Assembly: GCA_036768485.1 (NCBI GenBank)
Contig: JAVLUZ010000547.1
Coordinates: 124,001-188,000, forward strand
Origin: Mermis nigrescens
Taxonomy: Eukaryota > Nematoda > Enoplea > Mermithida > Mermithidae
Reading direction: 5' to 3'
Length of the DNA: 64,000 bases
Under the pieces are notes generated by a model that was given only the letters and a program-made list of their open reading frames with translations, was not told where the DNA came from and searched no databases. Made by a program: the position numbers and the translations under genes. Of this stretch, positions 20,873 through 29,271 are shown in pieces. Each line of letters starts with the position of its first letter. Position 1 is the stretch's first letter.

Positions 20873-22836
20873 GGTAAAAAATTTATTGTTGAAACTGATC
20901 ACCAAGCATTAACTTGGCTACTTAACGTTAAAGACCCATCGAGTCGTTTACGTTGTTGGGGTCTCAAATTACAAGAATATGAATATGATATCGTTTATGT
21001 TCTTGGTGCATATAACTGCGCAGCTGATCTTCTTTCACGACATCCTAAATATGATCATGCAGAACGCAAATATAAATTAGAGCGCAAAAATGTTGTTAAC
21101 ATCGCAAATTTAGAATTGGAAGATTCAGAGTCAGATGATGAATCATTTCCACCTGACCAATCGCGCGATAATGCGCCTACTGCACCAATTAATCATCCAA
21201 TTGCACAAAATAATAACCCAACTGCGCAAATCGATCCTACTAATACAAAACCACCTACATTTTGTGAACGCTTTACTTACCGATGCTGAAAAAGCCAAAA
21301 TGCTAACACCTGCGCGTTTACTCGCAGAGCAACGTGCAGATGACGAATTACATAAAATTCGCATTGCATTAAATGATTTAACCACGAAAAATATTGTGAC
21401 AAATTTTTTCTCGTAAACGATGTACTTTTTTGTAGATTCCAACCTAAACGTTCACTAACAGTCGTTCATCAAATTGTCATTCCCAAATCTTTACGTCGCT
21501 TCATATTGACGGAATTTCATGATTCTATTTTCGGAGCTCATTTTTCATCACGCAAAATCTTGCCCGCCATACAAATGCGTTATTGGTGGCCGTGCATGGA
21601 AAATGATGTGATCGCGTGGTGTAGGAATTGTGATGTGTGCTTACAACGTAAGGTCGCATTAAATTCCACATCCGTTCCATTGCAACCAATCGAAGTATCC
21701 GCGCCCTTTGAACTAATTGCGTGTGATTGTTTGCATATGCCGCGATCTCCCTCCAGAAATGACCAAATTGTAGTTTTTATGGATTATTTTACCAAATACG
21801 TGGAAGCTTTTGCTGTTTCTGACATAAAAGCAACAACAATTGCAAATTTATTATTAAGAGAAATTATCCCACGTTATGGATTTCCTAAGAAATTTTTGAC
21901 AGATCAGGGTAATTTCGGAAGTTTGTAAACTATTAAACGTTCAAAAAATATTTACAACCCCATATCACCCCCAGTGTGATGGGTTGGTGGAACGTTATAA
22001 TCGCACATTGATTGATTGCTTGTCTAAGCTGAGCGCAGCGTTCCCAGTATGATTGGGAGCAATTTCTACCTTTTGCGTTATTTGCATAACGCGCGACTCC
22101 ACAATCATCAACTAATATATCTCCTTTTGAAATGCTTTATGGTCGCGAACCAGCATTTCCACTTGACACTCTACTCATAAATGACTTTGTGATGAATCCG
22201 AATTTACCATCTGTTGCGGAAAAATACGTCATTGATTTAAAGTTAACTTTACAAGATCTACACGAAATCGCATCTCAAAATCTAGCTCAAGCGCGTAAGC
22301 AACAAAAAACTCAATATGACAAGTCTGTAACTCAAACAAATTTTTCTCTTTCGGATATAGTTTACCTTAATAATACCTCAGTAATTCAACCTGAAATCGG
22401 TAAACTATCCCCCAAACGTGTTGGACCATATAGGATAATTGACTTACCTACGCCTGAAACTGCGAAAATCGCGTGTGTCTATAATCCGCTAATCACTCAT
22501 CTCGTTCACCGGAATAGACTTCTGCCTGAGCCCAAATTACCGTACTCAGATTTAATTGTGGAAAAACAGGCGTATGTCCCTGGCGATTTTGTTTTGGTAA
22601 AATTACTACATCGCCCTCTCGCCCCGGCAGTAGTCATAAGTTTTGAGGATTTACCGGGCAGGGAACAAAAAGCTAAGGACTGCGCGCCTATACGTTTATT
22701 AAATGGCTCTAAAACAGCACATGCCGTACCATTATCTAATGTTTTCCCTCTTGCGGACCCATGGCTGCTCAAGGTACACCCAACAAGGAGGCAGTGCTTG
22801 AGGCAGCTGGTCGCCAATGCAAATTCGAGGGCGTGA
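20873..22836 (+). pseudogene. pol: Pol, second part: RNase H end and integrase, broken frame
   Basis: After the TAA the same frame carries the rest of RNase H (VETDHQALTWLL, then ADLLSRHP) and an acidic/Pro/Asn linker to about 21270. Frame changes occur near 21270, 21410, 21915 and 22035, with another TAA at 22087-22089. The integrase shows its HHCC zinc region (21530-21640), catalytic Asp at 21725 and 21902, Glu at 21990, and a GPY/F module (SPKRVGPYRI). The distance between second Asp and Glu is about 29 codons, not the usual 36, so codons are missing as well as a frame. A domain after GPY/F is described separately. This copy's integrase cannot be made as one chain. Confidence 0.93.
22570..22766 (+). 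other. possible PWWP/Tudor-like module at integrase C-terminus
   Basis: In the last intact integrase frame the segment PGDFVLVKLLHRPLAPAVVI, followed about 20 residues later by APIRLLNGSKTAHAVPLSNV and FPLAD, has the order of a PWWP domain (GDLVWAK, P-x-x-PA-x-V, a strand with F/L-x-G-T, then V-x-x-x-x-L-x-P). The aromatic cage residues of PWWP are replaced (PLAP). In chromoviruses a chromodomain sits here and guides integration to modified histones; a comparable role is inference only. Confidence 0.4.
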
Positions 22837-23149
22837 TCCCGCGTCCCTAGATGAGTTTCGTTTGGCTCTGACCAATATGGCTTTGGAGCGGGGATTGGTT
22901 GTACCAGACCCGCTGCCACAAAACGATGCTAGTCGTGTTGGCGGTCTAGAAGCACTTACCGCAAAAATGATACAACACAAAACATCACATATAGCCACAA
23001 TTCACAGTAAACGTATAAATGACCAAGAACTCTGGTGGGAGAACAGATTTGATAGATTCCCTTTGGCTACCCTACGTGTACCAAAGAAGAGACTTCTATC
23101 CACTGTTTTAATCACCAACGACCAGGAGTCTTTTGGGGCTATTTAGGCT

Positions 23150-23800
23150 TTGATTCAGCCATCAAACATGACAAATGGCACTTTATTCTTAGGCTACAAT
23201 TCGGAATTTGTGAATGACAGAAAAGGCAGAAACTATAACAACTGGGATTTGCGTTTTAAGCAGCTGTGTCCCACCTATCAGGACCTCCATGGCCCATTCG
23301 TTCGCTATGTCCAAGTTGCTAGCGCGAACGGTCATGTGTTCTGCTGGGACATCGCTGAGTTCCCAACACCTCCGTTTGGGCTTCATCAGCTGCTCGAAAC
23401 GCGTCTACCGAATGTAAATATGGTGTGTTACGACCCTACGCAAGACAGACTTGCGTATTTTCATGTTTACGGCCCAATTTTTGAAGAAATTTTGGCAATT
23501 CCTGATGCCGAGATTCGAAATAAACGGCATTGGAAAGATCCGTTTAGTGCAAATTTTATTGATATTCAACCTTTGGCGAGAGCATTCACTCGCCGTCTCC
23601 ATATTACGGCGCATTCACACAGTTTGAAGCGCTTGGCTGAATTTTTTCTTTGACATGACTATTGATCCCAATGCGCCTGATAATTTCGGAGAGGCGTGGA
23701 GTTTACCACTAACTCGGGATATGCAACATTATTTAGCGATGGATGCCTTGATAACTATCAATGTTTTCATATTGATAGAAGGCTGCTTGCAAAATAATCA
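23150..23800 (+). other. DEDDy 3'-5' exonuclease-like domain (RNase D/EXD1 type)
   Basis: Five consecutive family landmarks are visible: an Exo I-like strand LFLGYNSEFVNDRKGR (Asn at 23198-23200 where Asp is usual, Glu at 23204); the beta hairpin VQVASANGHVFCWDI; an Exo II-like MVCYDPTQDRLAYF (Asp 23444); FIDIQPLARAF, the stretch after Exo II; and WSLPLTRDMQHYLAMDALI, where Y-x-x-x-D (Tyr 23730, Asp 23742) is the Exo III signature of the DEDDy class. A one-base frame change lies near 23645 between the fourth and fifth landmarks. Known members trim RNA or DNA 3' ends; some animal relatives (EXD1, Egalitarian) lack catalytic residues and act as RNA-binding scaffolds. Confidence 0.75.
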
Positions 23801-24884
23801 CATTACTGACAATAGAAAGCCTATGCCAATCTCGTTTAAAGGCGACGAGTCGCAACTTAAAGCTAACGAATCGAAAACTAGACGGCGTATACCGTTGTCG
23901 TCTCGCAAGCCACCACGGGGCAAGTCGACCAGCACGGCGACTGATGTTTCCGTTGATTCCGATGGCAGAGAGCTAATCACAGTTGAGGACTTTTATGGTC
24001 CAGCTCCGCAACCGCCAGCGGCCATAGCCGCAGCCACCACCATTGCCTCTGTAATGGAAGCGTTGGCTCATACTAATGTTTTCGATAATCCAGATCTGAA
24101 AGTTCAGGGGTCGCAGGCCATTGCCGACTCAGTGTCGGGCCCGGCTAATGCACCTGACACAGAACCTAAGTCCAAACCAACCAGCTCAAGCACACCAGCT
24201 TCTGCGATTTCTTCGCAAACCGATATTCCTTACAATTCTCCTATGGTTGGAATTGAACAATCTGCATCCACAGAAGACAATGATTTGTCTCCTAAACGTT
24301 TAGTAATAGCGTTATCTGACGCTGAGGCGGAAAGGCAAGCAAACGTGTCACCACCGCGTACCACACACGCAGCAATGGCTCAAAAAGGGGCTACTACCGT
24401 TTCGCAACCGATTGTTTCGCAATCGCTTGCGGCGGACCAGCAGGCACCCTTGGGCATCGGTTCGCTCATACCTTTACCGACTTCTCAGCCGGATTGGGTA
24501 GAGCGTCAACCTGAACCTGACGTTATTATGACCGAAATTATAGGTTTTCCACCACCACCTCAACGCTTAGTACCCACACAGGAAGTACAACAAGCAGCAT
24601 TGTCCTCGCAAATTGCGTCACATTCCGCGCCACAAGGCGAGTCGAGTTCAGTGACACCTACTACTCGTTTCACGGCTCTTATGGCCATGACGGGAGTGTC
24701 AAATACCGTGGCAAATATTCAACCACAGGTTATTCAGAATCCATCGTCGAATCTAGAAGTCACAGCACCTGCGCATATTGAGGCCATACGCGAACGCGTA
24801 TCCGCAGAAGAGAGCGCGAGAGCTCAAAATCGCTCGCGTTATGTGCAACATTTTTTCAACATGATGGAGACCATGACACGTTAA
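23655..24884 (+). CDS. open part of third frame: exonuclease end and disordered linker
   Basis: About 409 codons. The first 50 finish the exonuclease domain. Residues 60-400 are rich in Ala, Pro, Ser, Thr and Gln without predicted structure by eye (KPPRGKSTSTATDVSVDSDG, QPPAAIAAATTIASVMEAL). It ends at TAA 24882-24884, but the same frame stays open beyond it. I infer one continuous protein in the ancestor. Confidence 0.75.
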   Translation: MTIDPNAPDNFGEAWSLPLTRDMQHYLAMDALITINVFILIEGCLQNNHITDNRKPMPISFKGDESQLKANESKTRRRIPLSSRKPPRGKSTSTATDVSVDSDGRELITVEDFYGPAPQPPAAIAAATTIASVMEALAHTNVFDNPDLKVQGSQAIADSVSGPANAPDTEPKSKPTSSSTPASAISSQTDIPYNSPMVGIEQSASTEDNDLSPKRLVIALSDAEAERQANVSPPRTTHAAMAQKGATTVSQPIVSQSLAADQQAPLGIGSLIPLPTSQPDWVERQPEPDVIMTEIIGFPPPPQRLVPTQEVQQAALSSQIASHSAPQGESSSVTPTTRFTALMAMTGVSNTVANIQPQVIQNPSSNLEVTAPAHIEAIRERVSAEESARAQNRSRYVQHFFNMMETMTR

Positions 24885-26219
24885 GCACCGTGCTATATTG
24901 CACCGGATGTATTGCACGAGTTACGCTCTTATCTGGGTGAAGTCGCAGGAATGCGTCTGTACGACCAGTTGGTCGAGTGCGCCCAAGTGCACTTCGACCG
25001 CGTGTACGCGGCACATGTGCATTACGCGGCTGCGACTGACACACCCTCGCGTCTGTTAGTTTGGTCTACAGTCGCACAACCTCTGGCTGATGTTGATCGT
25101 GCGCCGGCACCTCAATTTATCAGCAAAATGAATGTTTTTAACCGATTATTTTACCCAGACCAATATTTTGTGCGCACCCGGTTTTTCATTACAACCGGAA
25201 TGATGCTGTATGAAGTTCCTTTACAGTGCCTGGTAGTCCATCCACACCTTGACGCACCAAGCGTGGTGATTGATGGCGTTGCGCACCAGATTCTTTCAGA
25301 ATTTTATCCGCACAGAATGTCACCAGCGCCAGATCATTTAGCGCCAATCTTAATATTGACGCGTCAAATGGTCGATATATTTGATACTTTCCGAGAGTTC
25401 CAATCCTTATACGATTCGGAGTATCGACATATGATGATCTTTTCCACAATAGACGTCATGCGCGCTCGAGTGCTATTGGGATTTTTGGACAGGAAGTTCC
25501 ACTTTTATGCGTATGCCTACGGCAATGCCGCGATAGGCTGGTGCATGGTGGAGCAGCTACGTTGTATGTTGCGCGTAGCTTTCCTTGGCGAATCTTATAC
25601 ACCGTCACCAAGTGAGGCCTTCCCGGAATTCCCGGAGTTAACGAGGCGAATCAAAAGTCCAAATGTTTTACACAGCATGATTCGGCAAATTCGGTTGGCA
25701 ACCGATCCGCCACTTGAAGTTCCCGTTCAATTTGACCGTTTCCGAGGTCAACAAAAATTGGTGTTTTACCTTAAACACCGAATTCAAGGTGATCTAGAGA
25801 AAATTCGAAAAGAGAGACGACAGGCATCCTCGCAGGACCCAAGTGCATCCTCAGCAAGCCTTGATATGCCCGAAGTCGATCTATCTCTGGAGGCACAAAT
25901 TGAAATGCGTAGAGAACGCATGACGATCGAGCAACCCGATTGTGAAAATCTTGCTACAGAGATGCCAAGGCGTGCAACAAAATTACGCGCCGCCGGCTCT
26001 CTTGCTGAATCCTCCGAAGTTCGTCATATGTCCGAAGACGAACTTAAGGCTAAATTGAATCGATTTTATGATACAAAATCCGAGCATACCTTGCGTCGGT
26101 TAAAAAATTTGGAAAAACAACAAGTCAGAAGACTTGTTCAAGCTGAAGCTGCAGCTAAACTAAGAGCTCGTTTAGGCCAAAAGGGATCTAAGCAGCAAGA
26201 ACCGCAATCATCCCGGTAA
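24885..26219 (+). CDS. open part of third frame: unrecognised globular region and charged helix
   Basis: In frame with the preceding segment; an ATG-less start at 24885 or an internal start near 24912 are both possible. About 444 codons. The first 300 are mixed alpha/beta in character with many aromatic and Met residues (LFYPDQYFVRTRFFITTGMM, IDVMRARVLLGFLDRKFHFY). From about residue 330 it becomes a charged helix (MSEDELKAKLNRF, LKNLEKQQVRRLVQAEAAAK) that could be coiled coil. I do not recognise a family. Confidence 0.7.
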   Translation, partial: APCYIAPDVLHELRSYLGEVAGMRLYDQLVECAQVHFDRVYAAHVHYAAATDTPSRLLVWSTVAQPLADVDRAPAPQFISKMNVFNRLFYPDQYFVRTRFFITTGMMLYEVPLQCLVVHPHLDAPSVVIDGVAHQILSEFYPHRMSPAPDHLAPILILTRQMVDIFDTFREFQSLYDSEYRHMMIFSTIDVMRARVLLGFLDRKFHFYAYAYGNAAIGWCMVEQLRCMLRVAFLGESYTPSPSEAFPEFPELTRRIKSPNVLHSMIRQIRLATDPPLEVPVQFDRFRGQQKLVFYLKHRIQGDLEKIRKERRQASSQDPSASSASLDMPEVDLSLEAQIEMRRERMTIEQPDCENLATEMPRRATKLRAAGSLAESSEVRHMSEDELKAKLNRFYDTKSEHTLRRLKNLEKQQVRRLVQAEAAAKLRARLGQKGSKQQEPQSSR

Positions 26220-26915
26220 CATTATGCTCAAATGCATCATCGTTCACAATCACAAGTACAATTGCAAACATCAGTAAAACCGCATATACAGCAACATACA
26301 TGACCACAGACCCAACCGCGGCAACAGCAATTTACGGAATCGCGTCAGCGTTCCGAGGCATATTCACAGGCCAATGCTGGTCATCTGTCGCGCTCGCAAC
26401 AGCAGCAGCCTTATGAATATTACCGCCCGCCTCAGTCAAACCGTGGAACTCATCAGGGCCGGTCACAATCCCGTCAACGGCAACAATGGGACCAATCATA
26501 TCATTCACCGTTGGAACAACGTCAATCAGCCACCGGGGTCTATCAGCCACAACCTCGACCAGGCGCACTTTTGCCTAAAGCGTGGCCTGTTACGCAATCA
26601 CAACAGCGTCCACGCAAATCTTCACGTGAACAAACTCTCGGTTTTACTCCGGAGCAATTATTTACTCCGGTGCAAGCTATATAGCGTCGTTACGCGGACG
26701 ACTACGAGGAAGACGACAATGAGGACGACGATCGTCCAGTTGATCCACATCAACGCTTACGCCAACATATGTACGGGCGTAGGCAATCGCCATATCAGTA
26801 TTGCGAACGTTTGAGTACACGTCGCGAACCGGAATCGGATCGCGATTATTTTCAACATCAACGACGTCACGGAAAACCGCGTGGCTCAAAGGCCTATTAT
26901 CAGGATCAATATTAA
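26220..26915 (+). pseudogene. Gln/Arg-rich tail of the third frame
   Basis: The frame continues after TAA 26217 with stops only at TGA 26301 and TAG 26682. Composition is strongly Gln/Arg/Ser/His (QSRQRQQWDQSYHS, KSSREQTLGFTPEQL), then an acidic run ADDYEEDDNEDDDRP, then Arg/Tyr-rich to TAA 26913. Such tails often bind nucleic acid; this is inference. Confidence 0.6.
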
Positions 26916-27704
26916 TTTATAAGTTTGATGTACAGAACTTTTTGGAACTCTGCAAACGGCGTCAAATTCGACCAGCAGCTTTTCTGTCATTTTTCGTTTT
27001 TTGTCCTGATGTGGATTCCAGGACTTCACGTATTATTCATTTTCTGTGTAATTTTTTCTCTTGTCATTTTTTCTTTCTTGCTGTAAATTTTTCTTTGACG
27101 GTGCTCGTATTTTCCCCATTATCTCGCATAATTTGCCATTTTTCGTTTTTATTGTTACCTCTTGTTTTAACTTGTCAGTGTCTTTAACTTTGCTCAGCAT
27201 AATTTTGCCTTACCATTCCGTATCTTAATTTTTCTTTTTGCTCAAATAGCGGTGTTACTATTATGGTATCTTAACTCTTTAACGGACAAGGGGTTAATTA
27301 TACCCAATCTTAAAACTTTTTCAATTTAAAATTTTTCTCATTACCCGGGGACTGAAGGAGGCTAAGTGGACAGCATGATCGAATATTATGCTATGTTGTC
27401 CAAGACCGGAGTTCATCATTACTCGGGCAACAATATAGTTATACCTAGCGCCATTGACAGTGTTGCTCGAGAGTTTCCTGAGTGCGAATGAGGTCATGCG
27501 TTGGCCGTTATTTGTTATCGCTATTTGTTATTTTTTTGTTCTTTTATTTTCGTTTTTCACATTCGCTCAGGATGAGGCGTTGCGGACGCCAGAATAGAGG
27601 CGTTGCGAACGCCGGAGTGCTGAGTTGTAGAAGCGTTGCAGACACTAGCGTTGATGGTTTCCCCCAAAAAATTCTCCACTTCGTTTTAAATTTTTTTTCT
27701 ATAC
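26916..27704 (+). other. noncoding region between third frame and polypurine tract
   Basis: T-rich to about 27340, then a more ordered stretch. 27576-27590 GGCGTTGCGGACGCC, 27599-27613 GGCGTTGCGAACGCC and a weaker third copy at 27632 are short hairpins in a row; GGACAGCATGATC (about 27368) and ATGCTATGTTGTCC form another possible stem. They could be RNA export or packaging elements; no family is recognised. Confidence 0.45.
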
Positions 27705-27713
27705 GTGGGGGAG
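27705..27713 (+). promoter_or_regulatory. polypurine tract
   Basis: GTGGGGGAG directly before the 3' LTR start (TGTAAC) is the RNase H-resistant primer site for plus-strand synthesis expected at this position in LTR retrotransposons. Confidence 0.75.
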
Positions 27714-28772
27714 TGTAACTGCGAGAGTTACACGTATAGGCGAACTTGCCTTAGCAGTTCGTGGTAGCCATAACATAGCCAATACTAGTAGCTATCTACG
27801 ATAGTGCACTGTGGGCTATGCCTTCGGTCTTCCCATTTTTCCCCAATTTTCAATAATAAAAAACAATAAGATACTTGTCCGGTAGCATAGAGTTAAGTGT
27901 ATGATAATAGTAATTGTTTCATGCATACCGCTTGTGTAATCGATAACATTCGATCTGAGATAAAAGTGTATTAGTATTACGTTGATTTGATCTTTGTTTA
28001 ATCTACTGTAATGGTCCTTGAGGCCAGTGTACTTGGAGTGGCTTTGAGTTGTGTTGTTGGCAATCTCGTTGGCCATTGTACGTGTGTTTAATCCGTACAT
28101 TCTCGTTTTCTTTTTACCGTATTTTGTTGTCCGGCTATAGGCCGTGGATTCTTCGTTGGAAATAAAATAGAGAAAAACCTACCCAGGGGTTTTTGGTTAT
28201 ACCGAGGGTTAGGTCGGTTATTGCCCACGTTGAGGATTACAACTCATCAGAGTGGAAGGATAGGTAATTTCTGTATGATTGCTATTTTTATTTGGAAATC
28301 TTAATTTATTTCTCAAACCTAAAATTGATCAAAAATATTATCTAATCTTTAGAGATGATTGATCAGGTTAGAGCTCGATGTTGTTGTTTTCATAGTCTAT
28401 TGTGCTACACGTTTTAGGAACCAAAAAACATTTCGAATCTGACACTGATTAGAAAATAAGTTAAATATTCAACTTGAGCCTTGAGATAGGTCAACTGACC
28501 TCCGCGGCAAGTTCCGAGATTAGGTAGGTAGCCTTAGGTCTTAGGGCGTAGCTGCTGAGATCGCCCGACAAGAAGCAGCTAGCAATATTAGGGCTGAGGG
28601 GATTGAGGCCGTAAGGTCTGTAAGAGCCCAAAGATCGCAAGCTATCCAGGGCTGCGCGATTGGGGCCAGCGCTAAGCGTAGACTTAAGTACCTACGTACC
28701 TAAATAACTCTCGAAGGCAAATACACTTGTTCTATGTCGTCTTCGTACACATAGGACACCCATGTATTTACA
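27714..28772 (+). repeat. 3' long terminal repeat
   Basis: 1059 bp, the same TG...CA ends as the 5' copy. By eye about 30 differences from it, many of them C/T or A/G transitions and a few one-base indels. AATAAA at 28161-28166 corresponds to the one in the 5' LTR. Confidence 0.95.
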
Positions 28773-28776
28773 CATA
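28773..28776 (+). repeat. target-site duplication CATA (right)
   Basis: Right copy of the 4-bp duplication, immediately after TTTACA. Confidence 0.8.
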
Positions 28777-28834
28777 ATTCAAGCATCTAAACAGTGCTGT
28801 GACATAACTACAGTCAGTACGCTAAATAAAAATC

Positions 28835-28905
28835 TTGCACGAGGAATCGAACCCGTGTTGCTTCGACGACAATTTGATGTCCTACCACTACGCTAAGCAA
28901 AATTT
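28835..28905 (-). pseudogene. tRNA-like sequence
   Basis: On the minus strand GCGTAGTGGTAGGAC resembles a D arm and ACGGGTTCGATTCCTCGT a T arm (GGTTCGATTCC). The D stem and anticodon stem pair poorly, the T stem has a bulge and the acceptor ends do not match, so this looks like a tRNA pseudogene or a tRNA-derived SINE head. It starts about 60 bp after the LTR element. Confidence 0.45.
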
Positions 28906-29271
28906 TTTGCCGATGTCAAAAATGATTGTCTATTGTGTTTAACGGTCGATTTATGACAATCTGAATGCGCGAATTCTATCCGCATGTTGCATAATCTGCC
29001 GGAAGACAAGTACATATAAATTATGCCGCCAGAAATTTTATTGAAAAACGCTTTCTTCCATGTAGGTAGCTACAGTGAGCTCTTAATCATCTACAGTAAG
29101 ATGGGAAAATAGACTTACTTTAGTCTCGGAAAAGAATTGCTGAAAAAGCTCGGATAAATGAAATAGGTTATACAATTTATCAGTGAAATTAGAATGAATT
29201 TGAAACGGGAACAAATCTAAGACCGCAAGGTTCAACACGCTCGTTATCCTGTTGTTATCCTTGTCTTGATA
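28906..29271. other. short intergenic stretch
   Basis: AT-rich; no gene or repeat recognised. Confidence 0.4.

Larger units (their letters stand above)
22761..26915 (+). pseudogene. third reading frame: exonuclease-domain protein of the retrotransposon
   Basis: ATG 22761 overlaps the last 76 bases of pol in another frame. The open path runs in frame to TAG 22848, shifts about there, continues to near 23645 (with TAG 23144-23146), shifts at a T-run, and then stays in one frame for 3.27 kb to TAA 26913-26915, crossed by TAA 24882, TAA 26217, TGA 26301 and TAG 26682. In total about 1385 codons, as large as Pol. Order: short helical N-terminus, DEDDy exonuclease-like domain, Ala/Pro/Ser/Thr-rich linker, unrecognised globular region, charged helix, Gln/Arg-rich tail with an acidic run. 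There is no signal peptide or membrane segment, so it is not Env. Codon use and composition resemble gag-pol. Confidence 0.8.
14414..28772 (+). mobile_element. 14.36-kb Ty3/gypsy LTR retrotransposon with an extra exonuclease reading frame
   Basis: Structure: 5' LTR, primer-binding site, 0.58-kb leader, gag, pol (protease, reverse transcriptase, RNase H, integrase), a third frame of about 4.15 kb, 0.8 kb noncoding, polypurine tract, 3' LTR. The protease-RT-RNase H-integrase order identifies Ty3/gypsy. It is well above the usual 5-10 kb because of the third frame. By eye the LTRs differ at about 30 of 1059 positions, so the insertion is not recent. Pol and the third frame contain several stops and frameshifts, while gag is open. 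No env-like membrane protein is present. Confidence 0.95.

Noticed and set aside
22761..26915. Third frame as an env gene
   Set aside because: No signal peptide, membrane anchor, cleavage site or Cys pattern; an exonuclease-like fold and disordered regions are seen instead.
26374..27187. Open frames of 146 and 128 codons after the third frame
   Set aside because: They overlap the Gln/Arg-rich tail in other frames or run into T-rich noncoding DNA, with no domain or start signal.
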